Positions 24,391 through 32,423 of a DNA stretch of 64,000 bases are shown here, piece by piece; within the stretch, counting starts at the first letter, position 1, and the number at the start of each line of letters is the position of its first letter. The DNA lies in the NCBI RefSeq assembly GCF_049965695.1, contig NZ_JBMFWB010000001.1, positions 1 to 64,000 of the forward strand. The letters run 5' to 3'. Made by a program: the position numbers and the translations under genes. This DNA comes from Athalassotoga sp049965695 (lineage in GTDB: Bacteria; Thermotogota; Thermotogae; Mesoaciditogales; Mesoaciditogaceae). The notes beneath the pieces are model-generated. The model did not search any database and had not been told where the DNA came from. It saw nothing but the letters and a program-made list of their open reading frames with translations.

Positions 24391-25226
24391 AAAGAGAGAC
24401 AAAGATACGCCTTATAACCTCCGCAGTTGCAATACCACTGGGGATTTTGTGCTTTTTCAATTTCTGGAGTACGGTTGGTCTTTCTGCAACGGCGGTTGGT
24501 CTCGCTGGATACAATTACATTCAAATAACGCTCAGCGGATCGAGAAAATTTCACAGGTATTTTTACATAATAGCCATACCGGCACTTAACGTAGTTTTTG
24601 GCTTTCTTGTTCATATGCCTGCGATGATAGTCTTATCTTACTCTCTCGTCATGAGTGTAGGATTTTTTCTTGCCATTGCTTTTAACGATCCAAATGAAAC
24701 GATAGAAAAAAACATCGTTTATGGTTCTTTGGGATTATGGTATTTGTCTTTCAATCTTGCCTTTTTCATTCTCATATACGCTCAGTTCGATGCCGTGTAC
24801 TCTTTAAGTGCTCTCGGTTCAGCCTTTGTTTTTGACTCTGCCGCTTACTTTGTAGGATCGAGATGGGGAAAGCATAAATTCATAAAGAGGATAAGTGCCG
24901 GGAAATCAATTGAAGGAGTTATAGGAGGCTTTGTCTTTCTTATAATCTTCTTTTTAATTTACGATTCCGTTCTTTATCCTTTTTTTGGCTGGCGTCATTT
25001 CAGTTGGATAGCAATAATAATTCTTTCAGCGGTTTTTTCCTTTTTCGACACCGTTGGAGATATAACGCAATCGGTTTTTAAGAGAAATCGCCAGATAAAA
25101 AACGCCGGAAACATTCTTCCCGGTCATGGCGGATTTTGGGACAGGATAGATGGCCTTTTGATTTCCGTTCCGATGTACTACATTACCTTCGTCATTTTGA
25201 GTTATTTTCATTTACTTAAAGCATGA
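24387..25226 (+). CDS. cdsA: phosphatidate cytidylyltransferase
   Basis: This membrane enzyme makes CDP-diacylglycerol. The 279-residue protein has about seven or eight transmembrane segments and the family signature near the C-terminus (SFFDTVGDITQSVFKR, then IKNAGNILPGHGGFWDRIDGL). It is coupled to uppS and to the following transporter by 4-nt overlaps. Confidence 0.94.
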   Translation: MKRETKIRLITSAVAIPLGILCFFNFWSTVGLSATAVGLAGYNYIQITLSGSRKFHRYFYIIAIPALNVVFGFLVHMPAMIVLSYSLVMSVGFFLAIAFNDPNETIEKNIVYGSLGLWYLSFNLAFFILIYAQFDAVYSLSALGSAFVFDSAAYFVGSRWGKHKFIKRISAGKSIEGVIGGFVFLIIFFLIYDSVLYPFFGWRHFSWIAIIILSAVFSFFDTVGDITQSVFKRNRQIKNAGNILPGHGGFWDRIDGLLISVPMYYITFVILSYFHLLKA

Positions 25227-26350
25227 TAAAAAAATACTCTTACTTTGCCTTCTTCACATTTGGATTCTTCGCCATGATCCTTCCAAGTGCGCTTCCAATT
25301 GCCATGAAAGAGTTCAGAATGGATTACTCTCAAAGCGGCTACATCATGATAATAGGTACAGCGGGTTACATAGCAGGTTCTTTGATATGTGCTTTATTCG
25401 CACATAAAATAGGATTGAAAATGATTGCCGTACTGGGTGCTTTTTTCTCTGCCGTTGGATTGTTTTATTTCTTTTTCGTCAGAGATTTTATCAATCTTTC
25501 TTTCGCAAATTTCATCGCAAACATAGGAATGGGATTCATAGAAATAGGAATAGGATCCTTAATAGGTTCATTGAAAGAAGAAAATGTTTCTGGCACTCTA
25601 AACAGGGTTAACGCACTTTTTGCATTTGGCGCTTTCATGAGCCCTTTCATCGTCTCCTTTATCGTCAATTACAAGATGAACTGGCAGATCGCTTATCTCA
25701 TAGGCACCTTTTTTGCGATCCTGTCGCTTGCGATATCTTTGAAAATCAAAGAAGTTAAAAGTGAAAAATCAACCGATGAATTGAAAATCAACGCTTTTAA
25801 TCCTTTTTTCATCCTCATATACATCATGATAGGCATATACGTTGGATATGAAGCAACGTATTCATCATGGGTCACAACATTCTTAACCAATTTCAGACAC
25901 ATCGATGTGGCTTTAGCCGCTCTTTCTTCCTCCGCTTTTTGGATAGGCATGTTTTTGGGAAGGCTTTTTGCAAGTTACATAAGGGTGAAGGCGACGGTAT
26001 GGCTTATTTTCATAGTTGCCTCTTCTCTGATTTCCGTTATCTTCTCGGTGGTCTTCGCAAATTATTACATCGCGATGATCTTTGTACTTTTGAGCGGATT
26101 GTTTTTTGCAAGCACCTACCCAACTATTCAATTGATGCTGATAGAAAAGGCCGGGGGAAATATAGGGAATTTGATGGGTGTATTTGTCTTCTTCGTTGGC
26201 ATCGGCGCAACACTTGCACAATGGATGGTAAGCGCCGCTTCAAATTTGTGGGGCATACTCGTGGGATTCAGTTTAATACCCTTTATGATATTTGCAGAAT
26301 TGGCACTTTCGATACATATGAAGACAAAAGTTGTGAAAAGTGACGGGTAA
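25223..26350 (+). CDS. major facilitator superfamily transporter
   Basis: A 375-residue protein with about twelve transmembrane segments. It resembles the FucP/sugar:proton or YfkF-type branch (MDYSQSGYIMIIGTAGYIAGSL, MGFIEIGIGSLIGSL in the first half). The substrate is unknown. It occupies the position where dxr often follows cdsA. Its last codons (SDG, stop) lie in the start of a dispersed repeat (AGTGACGGGTAACGCG), so the C-terminus may have been set by repeat insertion. Confidence 0.82.
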   Translation: MIKKYSYFAFFTFGFFAMILPSALPIAMKEFRMDYSQSGYIMIIGTAGYIAGSLICALFAHKIGLKMIAVLGAFFSAVGLFYFFFVRDFINLSFANFIANIGMGFIEIGIGSLIGSLKEENVSGTLNRVNALFAFGAFMSPFIVSFIVNYKMNWQIAYLIGTFFAILSLAISLKIKEVKSEKSTDELKINAFNPFFILIYIMIGIYVGYEATYSSWVTTFLTNFRHIDVALAALSSSAFWIGMFLGRLFASYIRVKATVWLIFIVASSLISVIFSVVFANYYIAMIFVLLSGLFFASTYPTIQLMLIEKAGGNIGNLMGVFVFFVGIGATLAQWMVSAASNLWGILVGFSLIPFMIFAELALSIHMKTKVVKSDG

Positions 26351-26515
26351 CGCGTAATCGGTAAAACAGCTCGTAGCGGGTAGCACGTAGAAAGGCAAAC
26401 TGGCGGCGGAGAGCAGGATACCGCGAGGTGGCCTCCGCAGCAACGCGAGGACCAGACATCGAGATGGTGCCTGCCGGAGCCGACGCACAAAAACAGCGCA
26501 TGGCAAATAACGTAT
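26340..26515. repeat. dispersed repeat mosaic
   Basis: Begins AGTGACGGGTAACGCGTAATCGGTAA, continues with TAGCGGGTAGCACGTAG direct repeats, then the GC-rich core (GGAGAGCAGGATACC, GGCCTCCGCAGCAACGCGAG, GACCAGACATCGAG, CTGCCGGAG). The foldback element's AT-rich terminal repeats are missing. Reading frames over this stretch on the minus strand are repeat artefacts. Confidence 0.8.
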
Positions 26516-26541
26516 AAAAAAAAGATTAGACAACGAAATTT

Positions 26542-27570
26542 TTACTGTCCGATTCTCACGATCAAAATTGATTGCATTCCTTTGAAAATGAGATATCGAT
26601 CTGTTAAGCCAACTTTTACATATTTCTCGTTTATTCTCGAAAAAAATTGTTGAAATTTTCTTGGTGCGATAGGAATTCTCACCGCTCTGCCCCATTGAAT
26701 GGGATATGTGTATTCATACGCCGATACCTGAGAAAGCACAACGAATTTCATCGTCTCAGAGAGATCAAGATATCCTCTTCCACCATTCCTTCTTTGAAAT
26801 CTTGACGAAAGCGTGGCGCCTTCCTTTAAAGCCTTTACAGGAATTTCAAAATCCACACCGTCAAAGTTCATGATCTCTTCTATTCTTCCTGTATCTTCAA
26901 GTGAATTAGAACAGATATTCAAAGTACCATCCGAAAATTTCATTTCAATCGTTTTTGAATATCCAAACTTTATCTTATCTTCTCTTATGGAATCAAGTGT
27001 TTTGACGAGATGCCTGACACTTTCATATGGAATTTCGATTGCAAAGTCGGTACCGTGAAAGTTCATGAAAGCTAAGCCTGTGTGACCATAATCTTCGCAT
27101 GCCGAAAAAAATCTGCCGTTTTGAGACCCGACGAAGATCATTTGTCCTTCCCTCGATATTATGCTTCCAATATCAAGCGTCCTTTTCAATTGCATGGTAT
27201 CAACGATCTGATCTGTTTCGACTTCATCTTTTTTTCTGGGGTTTTGGACAAAAGGATGGAGAATGGATATGATCTCAGTACCTTTTGAAATCTGAAAAGT
27301 CGATCCGAATTCCATGACCACATCTTCGTTTTTTTCTCTCAAAAGTAATTTAAGATCATCTAAAAGTACCGCGTAGAATCCATCAAAAGATGCTATCTCC
27401 CCGAGTACAAGATCAACCGACAGGCATCCATCCGTTCCGTAAGCCATAAGATTTCCGGCACTTGCGTAAAAATAAACCCTTCTTGTTGACGGTTCGATGG
27501 TTCCGGTTACTCTGTCGAAGATCCTTACAAATCTTGCAAACTTATGATGATCTATCTTTATCTTTGACAT
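26542..27570 (-). CDS. divergent DNA sliding-clamp-like protein
   Basis: A 342-residue protein with no obvious close relative. Three successive segments read like the three domains of the bacterial beta clamp: residues 1-110 (GNLMAYGTDGCLSVDL, FYAVLLDDLKLLLREK, VVMEFGSTFQISKG), about 120-225 (ISREGQMIFVGSQNGRF, AIEIPYESVRHLVKTL, EMKFSDGTLNI) and about 240-342 (FEIPVKALKEGA, RIPIAPRKFQQFFSRI, YLIFKGMQSILIVRIGQ). Length and ending resemble DnaN, but the usual C-terminal MPxRL is replaced. It is last in an operon with a membrane protein and a YchF-like GTPase. The clamp assignment is my pattern-based inference. Confidence 0.5.
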   Translation of the reverse strand: MSKIKIDHHKFARFVRIFDRVTGTIEPSTRRVYFYASAGNLMAYGTDGCLSVDLVLGEIASFDGFYAVLLDDLKLLLREKNEDVVMEFGSTFQISKGTEIISILHPFVQNPRKKDEVETDQIVDTMQLKRTLDIGSIISREGQMIFVGSQNGRFFSACEDYGHTGLAFMNFHGTDFAIEIPYESVRHLVKTLDSIREDKIKFGYSKTIEMKFSDGTLNICSNSLEDTGRIEEIMNFDGVDFEIPVKALKEGATLSSRFQRRNGGRGYLDLSETMKFVVLSQVSAYEYTYPIQWGRAVRIPIAPRKFQQFFSRINEKYVKVGLTDRYLIFKGMQSILIVRIGQ

Positions 27571-27985
27571 ATTTTCGATCCCTTAAACCTATCGGAATGA
27601 CCACAAGACCTATGAGAATAGACAAAGGAATTGAACCAAAACGCTCGTACATCAAAAGGGCAACGGTTGCTCCAACAAAAAGCCATGAAAGTATCGAAAA
27701 AAAGATTTTGAAAAACATATCCGATAGCACAAAGAAAACAGCGGCAGAACTTAAAATGTAGACGAATTGCGGCACCAACGGAACGGTATCTTTTGACCAC
27801 AAAAGAATCGTTACAAGATAAAGGAATATCAACGTTATCTGTGAGATTTTGAAATGTCTCTTTTTGTGAAGCACAAAGGTTACAATTGCAGCGCCCGCGA
27901 AAAATGCATAAGCAGACCATTCGACATGAAGGACGAAGGCTATGAAATAAAAAAACGCACCGGTCAGAATTCCAAAGAAGATCAC
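27542..27985 (-). CDS. multi-pass membrane protein
   Basis: A 147-residue protein of about five or six transmembrane helices with a basic C-terminal tail (LRDRKYVKDKDRSS). The GTG start overlaps the stop of the YchF-like gene, and its 3' end overlaps the clamp-like gene by 29 bp, so the three are one transcription and translation unit. No family is recognised. Confidence 0.7.
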   Translation of the reverse strand: MIFFGILTGAFFYFIAFVLHVEWSAYAFFAGAAIVTFVLHKKRHFKISQITLIFLYLVTILLWSKDTVPLVPQFVYILSSAAVFFVLSDMFFKIFFSILSWLFVGATVALLMYERFGSIPLSILIGLVVIPIGLRDRKYVKDKDRSS

Positions 27986-29031
27986 ACGCTAAACCTCACG
28001 TTCACTATATCACCATCTTCAACTATCGAGTCTTTTCCTTCTAACTTCATAAGGCCATTCGCTTTTATCTCTTTCATCGAACCAAGACGCTTGAGATCTT
28101 CGAATTTGACAACTTCAGCCCTTATAAATCCTCTTTCCAGATCCGTGTGTATTTTCCCTGCTGCCTCTTTAAAGGTCAAACCGCGCTTTATAGTCCACGC
28201 TTTAGTTTCGTCTTCTCCAGCCGTGAAAAAGGAAATGAGGCCGAGGCTTGAGTAAAGTACCTTTGAAAGTCTTTGAATACCGCTTTCTGTGAGACCGAGA
28301 TCTTTTAAGAATTCAACTCTTTCAGATTCTTCAAGATCGTTTATCTCCATTTCCATTTTTCCACATACTTCCATCATTGAAAAGCCATTTTCTTCCGCTA
28401 CCTTTTTTACGCCCTCTTTGCCTTTGTAATCGTGAGATCTAAAAGCATTCTCGTCCAGATTCACGACGATCACAGACTCAAGTAACGTAAAAAATGAAAA
28501 AGAGTTCAGGATTTTTTTCTCATCATCGCTTAAATCCGCAAGTTTGACGAACTTTCCATCGTTTAAAATGATCAGGCACTTTTCAAGCGCTTTAAGTTGA
28601 GTTTCTTCAACCGTTGATAACTTACGCTTTGCGTTTTTCAATTTTTCAACGTTGGACTCGGCGATTTCAAGGTCTCTGACAAGCAATTCATCTCGAAGAT
28701 ATTGGACTTCTTTAGAAGCGTCATCGAAATACTTTGGAACGGATTCATCTTCAAAAGCACGAATTATCCACAAAATAGCGTCGACATTTTGAATTTTCAT
28801 GAGGATCTGGTTTTTGTCTTTCCTCGAGAGTTCCGGCGATAGCCCAGGCAAATCGACAAGTTCTATCGTCGCGTAAGTCGTTTTTTTGGGGTTAAACATC
28901 TTCGAAAGAAAATCGACCCTTTCGTCACGAACTTTTGCAACGCCAATTTCATCGTTCACATCTGTTCCAACTAACAATTTGAAAACAGTTGTCTTTCCGG
29001 AAAATGGTGCACCGTATATTCCAACTTTCAA
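27982..29031 (-). CDS. YchF/OLA1-like GTPase
   Basis: The 349-residue OBG-family P-loop protein has G1 GAPFSGKTT, G3 DLPG (in VDLPGLSPEL), a coiled-coil insert (about residues 125-160) and the C-terminal TGS-like YchF domain (DETKAWTIKRGLTFKEAAGKIHTDLERGFIRAEV). The canonical NxxE/NKxD base-recognition motif of YchF appears as NLDEN. YchF proteins bind ribosomes and can hydrolyse ATP. It is shorter and more divergent than E. coli YchF, so it may be a paralogue. A ribosome-binding site AGGTGAGTGA precedes the ATG. Confidence 0.82.
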   Translation of the reverse strand: MKVGIYGAPFSGKTTVFKLLVGTDVNDEIGVAKVRDERVDFLSKMFNPKKTTYATIELVDLPGLSPELSRKDKNQILMKIQNVDAILWIIRAFEDESVPKYFDDASKEVQYLRDELLVRDLEIAESNVEKLKNAKRKLSTVEETQLKALEKCLIILNDGKFVKLADLSDDEKKILNSFSFFTLLESVIVVNLDENAFRSHDYKGKEGVKKVAEENGFSMMEVCGKMEMEINDLEESERVEFLKDLGLTESGIQRLSKVLYSSLGLISFFTAGEDETKAWTIKRGLTFKEAAGKIHTDLERGFIRAEVVKFEDLKRLGSMKEIKANGLMKLEGKDSIVEDGDIVNVRFSV

Positions 29032-29067
29032 TTGAATTCACTCACCTTTCTTCTTTTAAATGTAAAC

Positions 29068-29428
29068 GGTAAAGAGTGACGCATAACGCGTAATCAGTAA
29101 AACAACGAACTCCGGCTTCACGCTTCCCACCTCCGTCTGTCATTCCAGTCGAAGAACTGTACTAAACCAGTTTTAAATTTCGAATCATCGCTGTGGCAGG
29201 TGTCCCACTCGATGTCTGTCCTCGCTCCGCTGCGAAGGCCATCTCGAGGGCATCCTGCCCTTCGCTTAAATTAAATGAACATTCGACTTTTAAAGTTATT
29301 TAAGTATGGAATCGCCTTTTGCCTTTGGCTGCTTACTCGTTACTGATCACGTGTCACTGTTTTTTCTACGCGCTACCGGCTACGAGCCACATGCTGTTTT
29401 ACTGACTACCGATTACGCGTCACTGCTT
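29068..29428. repeat. dispersed repeat mosaic around a foldback element
   Basis: The 381-bp gap between the YchF-like and S4 genes is filled by repeats. It starts with GTAAAGAGTGACGCATAACGCGTAATCAGTAAAA. A complete foldback element follows (29159-29307). Then, in inverse orientation, come GGAATCGCCTTTTGCCTTTGGCTGCTTACTCGTTACTGATCACG and CTACGCGCTACCGGCTACGAGCC. The far end overlaps the last codons of the S4 gene. I see no gene or promoter in it. Confidence 0.8.
29159..29307 (-). mobile_element. foldback (MITE-like) element, copy 1
   Basis: 149 bp with imperfect terminal inverted repeats (GTACTAAACCAGTTTTAAA...CGAAT on the left; the reverse complement of the right end reads ATACTTAAATAACTTTAAA...CGAAT). 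The internal core GGCATCCTGCCCTTCGC and CATCGAGTGGGACACCTGCC-type words pair with each other. Orientation is assigned by the core: it matches copy 3 (55998-56147) and is inverted relative to copy 2 (44721-44870). It encodes no protein. Confidence 0.75.
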
Positions 29429-29661
29429 TTGCTGTATATTTCAAAATAATTTCCTTTTTCATTTTTTTGAGGTATATCGATAATTTTTATCGTAAATGTT
29501 TCATCTCTCATATGAATCGTCAGAATATCTCCTATTTTAACCTCGTAAGATGGCTTGAGAACCCTTCCGTCCTTAGAGACTCCACCGAGATCTATCAAAT
29601 CCTGAGAAACAGTTCTTCTTTTTACTATACCGGAAACCTTTAAAAACTTGTCAAGTCTCAT
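29413..29661 (-). CDS. S4-domain RNA-binding protein (RqcP/Hsp15-like)
   Basis: An 82-residue protein that is essentially one S4 fold: MRLDKFLKVSGIVKRRTVSQDLIDLGGVSKDGRVLKPSYEVKIGD. Such proteins bind 50S ribosome/tRNA complexes in ribosome-associated quality control, or bind rRNA. ATG at 29661 is chosen for the canonical MRLDKFLK start and the GGGGG site before it. The last residues (SSDA, stop) are encoded by the dispersed-repeat sequence AGCAGTGACGCGTAA. Confidence 0.85.
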   Translation of the reverse strand: MRLDKFLKVSGIVKRRTVSQDLIDLGGVSKDGRVLKPSYEVKIGDILTIHMRDETFTIKIIDIPQKNEKGNYFEIYSKSSDA

Positions 29662-29860
29662 CTTTACCCCCAAATATCATCATTTGCAATTATAACATAT
29701 CGCCGGTGGATATATTTTTGCAAAATGTGGTATGATCGTCTTAGCGAGTATCAAAGAGAAGTTTCTCAGATCAAAAATCTCCATAGCGGAGGCTTAACCC
29801 TTTATAATCTTTAAAACCATGTAAAATCCAAAAAATCAATTTTGAAAGGGGGTAAGTCTC
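29662..29860 (+). promoter_or_regulatory. possible structured leader before the 29-aa peptide gene
   Basis: A possible -10 box TATGAT lies at 29729-29734, but no good -35 is seen. The following stretch of about 125 nt contains a small hairpin (CTCC-ATAGC-GGAG) and no reading frame. It does not match the conserved core of the c-di-GMP-I riboswitch as I know it. Its role is unknown. Confidence 0.3.
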
Positions 29861-29950
29861 ATGAAAGGAAAAATATTCAGACTCGCTATCGTTGCCGGCG
29901 GACTTCTTAGTTTAGTCCTTGCCGCCGTCGGAAGTTCAAGGTGGATGTAA
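29861..29950 (+). CDS. 29-residue single-span membrane peptide
   Basis: A short ORF beginning MKGKIFRLAIVAGG and ending SSRWM before TAA at 29948-29950. GAAAGGGGG lies 11-19 nt before the ATG, so translation is well supported. A basic N-terminus is followed by a hydrophobic segment of about 18 residues rich in Ala, Val, Leu and Gly, which suggests a single membrane span. It lies 21 nt upstream of the membrane-bound HD-GYP gene and is probably co-transcribed with it. No homologue is recognised; a partner or regulator of the HD-GYP protein is a guess. Confidence 0.6.
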   Translation: MKGKIFRLAIVAGGLLSLVLAAVGSSRWM

Positions 29951-29971
29951 ATTTCCTGAAGAGGTGAAATC

Positions 29972-31243
29972 GTGTCTTTATCGTTGAAGTTTTACATAGC
30001 AATTATCACGATTATTTCAGGGGCGCTTATTTGCGCCCTCCTCTTCTTTCACGAGACTGTCGATCCATGGTGGATCCTTATAATATGGGCATTAAGCGGG
30101 TGGGTCGCGGATTCCTATCCAGTTGAGGTCAGAAAGATAAATGGAAACAGATGGATGATAGGATTAAGCATGACCTTTAATCTTTCCGCCGCCGTGATTT
30201 TTTCTCCGATAAGTGCGATGTTTATATCAATGTTCGCCGGACTACCTCCTTTAGAAAATGCTAACGCTAAATGGTATAAATCCATTTTCAACGTTGCGCA
30301 AATTTCGATAGCAACCTTTGCCGCCGCTTATGTATACAGATTATTTCCGGTTAATTCGGAAATCGTGAAGATTTTTGCCATACTAATAGCAATAGGCGTT
30401 TATGCCATAATAAACAACACGTTTGTAGCAGGTGCCGTGAGTTTGGCGACAAAAAAGCGATTCGGCGGCATTTTAAAGGATGTCTTGATAGATTTCTTTG
30501 GATTGAGTATCTTCATTTCTCTGGCAATTTCATATCTGGCGATATATCTATACCCTTACGTTCATTTTTACGTCATCTTCATCATATTGGGGCCTTTGCT
30601 TGCGATAAGATTTGTCATAAACCTTTACAGAAAATTTCTCAACACAAAGTTGGAAGCCATGTACGCGCTCACAAAGGCGCTCGAGGAAAAAGACCCTTAC
30701 ACGGCAGGCCACGGTGAGCGTGTTAGTTTGTACTGCGAGGTTATAGCCGAGAAGATAGGCATATACGGAAAGCGTCTCGATGATTTGAAGATTGCCGCCC
30801 AGTTGCATGATATAGGTAAGATCGGCGTCAGAGATATCGTCCTGAACAAACCCGCAAGACTAACAGACACCGAATATGACGAGATAAAGCGACATCCCGT
30901 TGATGGGGCAAGGATAATTTCTGAAATACCATCTCTTGAAAGAATTGTGCCATGGGTAAGGTATCACCACGAAAGATGGAATGGCACAGGTTATCCGGAC
31001 GGTAAAAAAGGAAAGGACATACCTTTGGAGGCGAGGATAATAGGTATCTGCGATGTTTACGATGCGCTTACGACGAAAAGGTCTTATCGAGACGAATTCA
31101 CGCACGATGAGGCTGTAAAAATGATCGTATCAGGAAGCGGGAAGGACTTCGATCCCGAACTTGTCACGGCTTTGATAGAATCCAAAGACAGGTTTAACGA
31201 GATAAGGGTTGCAAAAGCACCTTTGTACATGAGTGAAAAATGA
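29972..31243 (+). CDS. membrane-bound HD-GYP domain phosphodiesterase
   Basis: The 423-residue protein has an N-terminal membrane domain of about six to eight helices (residues 1-215) and a C-terminal HD-GYP domain (about 225-410) with TAGHGERVSLYCEVIAEKIG, the catalytic HDIGKIGV, VRYHHERWNGTGYPDG and GICDVYDALTTKRSYR. The HD and GYP motifs are intact, so it probably hydrolyses cyclic di-GMP. The GTG start follows GAGGTG. It overlaps the DUF5317 gene by 4 nt. Confidence 0.93.
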   Translation: MSLSLKFYIAIITIISGALICALLFFHETVDPWWILIIWALSGWVADSYPVEVRKINGNRWMIGLSMTFNLSAAVIFSPISAMFISMFAGLPPLENANAKWYKSIFNVAQISIATFAAAYVYRLFPVNSEIVKIFAILIAIGVYAIINNTFVAGAVSLATKKRFGGILKDVLIDFFGLSIFISLAISYLAIYLYPYVHFYVIFIILGPLLAIRFVINLYRKFLNTKLEAMYALTKALEEKDPYTAGHGERVSLYCEVIAEKIGIYGKRLDDLKIAAQLHDIGKIGVRDIVLNKPARLTDTEYDEIKRHPVDGARIISEIPSLERIVPWVRYHHERWNGTGYPDGKKGKDIPLEARIIGICDVYDALTTKRSYRDEFTHDEAVKMIVSGSGKDFDPELVTALIESKDRFNEIRVAKAPLYMSEK

Positions 31244-31770
31244 TATACATCTACGTTGTTGTTTTAGGTATCATCGCTGCTTTGATCTTCAAAAGAAATG
31301 TATGGAATCCTCTCAACGCAGAATTCAAATGGTTTTATCTTGTGTTTGTGCCCTTTATCCTTGAGTTGATCGCTGTTTTTGGAAATTTCGGAGATATCGC
31401 CAATTATCTTACATCGATTGCTTACATACTTTTGATAATCTTTTGCGTTGTAAACTGGCGCATAAAAGGTTTTCCTTTCATAACGATAGGAGCGGCATCA
31501 AACACAACGGTGATTCTTTTGAACGGCGGAAGAATGCCACTTTCAAAAACAACACTCGTGCTTGCCGGCCTTCCGGCAGATACGATGGATCCGAAACATG
31601 TTTTGATGACTTCATCGACGATTTTACCTTTTATGGGAGATGTGATTCCAATAAATTTTCTGGGTCTACATTACGCTTGCAGCATCGGAGATCTTTTTGT
31701 TTACACGGGACTTTTTCTTTTGATATATCTTAACACCAAAAAAAGAGGTGCTGAAATTGGCAAGACCTAA
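31240..31770 (+). CDS. DUF5317 membrane protein
   Basis: A 176-residue protein with about five transmembrane segments and the conserved polar stretch NTTVILLNGGRMPLSKTTL typical of DUF5317. It is coupled to the HD-GYP gene by a 4-nt overlap, a pairing I associate with Thermotogota genomes. The biochemical function is unknown; it might assist or sense for the HD-GYP protein. Confidence 0.78.
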   Translation: MIYIYVVVLGIIAALIFKRNVWNPLNAEFKWFYLVFVPFILELIAVFGNFGDIANYLTSIAYILLIIFCVVNWRIKGFPFITIGAASNTTVILLNGGRMPLSKTTLVLAGLPADTMDPKHVLMTSSTILPFMGDVIPINFLGLHYACSIGDLFVYTGLFLLIYLNTKKRGAEIGKT

Positions 31771-32146
31771 AAAATACAGAATGGTTGAATATGTTTTGAA
31801 ATCCTCTGAATTTTCTCCCGATCAACCAACGGGAGAGGTTGAAATTTCGATGGATGAACTTGAGGCTATGCGCCTTGCCGACATCGAGGGAATGTATCAG
31901 GCTGATGCCGCTGAACTCATGGGTATATCAAGGCAGACCTTTGGCAGAATCGTAGATTCAGTGCACGCAAAGGTCGCAGATGCTATAATAAATTCTAAAA
32001 AAATAAAGACAGGCAACATGGGAAGATGCAGAGTTGTGAAGTTGATGAAATGCGATAGTTGCGGAAAAACATTCAGAACTCCCGTTGATTATACCGGTCA
32101 CGAATGTCCTTATTGCCACAAAGAGCATATTCACGAAATAGAATGA
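31757..32146 (+). CDS. UPF0251 (DUF134) helix-turn-helix protein
   Basis: The 129-residue protein starts MARPKKYRMVEY and contains ISMDELEAMRLADIEGMYQADAAELMGISRQTFGRIV, a sigma-like helix-turn-helix typical of UPF0251. A C-terminal zinc ribbon follows with CDSCGK and CPYC pairs. TTG at 31757 (after AGAGGTG) is preferred over GTG at 31748, which lies inside the ribosome-binding site. It is probably a DNA-binding regulator. It is coupled to the DUF5317 gene. Confidence 0.87.
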   Translation: MARPKKYRMVEYVLKSSEFSPDQPTGEVEISMDELEAMRLADIEGMYQADAAELMGISRQTFGRIVDSVHAKVADAIINSKKIKTGNMGRCRVVKLMKCDSCGKTFRTPVDYTGHECPYCHKEHIHEIE

Positions 32147-32149
32147 AAA

Positions 32150-32367
32150 AACGGCAGGTGGCTCGTAGCGGGTAGCGCGTAGAAAAAATAGTGACACGTG
32201 ATCAGTAACGAGTAAGCAGCCAAAGGCAAAAGGCGATTCCAGTTCTTCGACTGGAATGACGGACAGAGGCGGAAAGCAGGATGCCTTTCTTATGTGCTAC
32301 GAGCCACACGCTACCTGCCATTAGAGGCACCTTCTAAATAAACTTTCGGCTTGTGAATTAAGTATAG
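32150..32367. repeat. dispersed repeat mosaic
   Basis: Starts with GCTCGTAGCGGGTAGCGCGTAGAAAAAATAGTGACACGTGATCAGTAACGAGTAAG-type direct repeats. The CAGCCAAAGGCAAAAGGCG block and a CCAGTTCTTCGACTGG hairpin follow, then a core fragment (GGCGGAAAGCAGGATGCC) and inverted CTACGAGCCACACGCTACC. The end (32345-32367) is one terminal repeat of the foldback element and merges with a TATAAT at 32368-32373, a likely -10 box for metG. Confidence 0.78.
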
Positions 32368-32423
32368 TATAATATTATATGAGTTAAGCAAAAAATGCCG
32401 ACTTGAATTAAGAGGTGAAAGAT

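Noticed and set aside
26128..26695. Minus-strand frames over the repeat after the MFS gene, encoding peptides such as VWSSRCCGGHL
   Set aside because: The same peptide words arise over the repeat cores near 2.1 kb and 56.0 kb, so they are translations of the non-coding repeat rather than genes.
29040..29430. Possible CRISPR array in the repetitive gap
   Set aside because: The repeats are short, degenerate and irregularly spaced with no unique spacers of constant length, and no cas genes are present.
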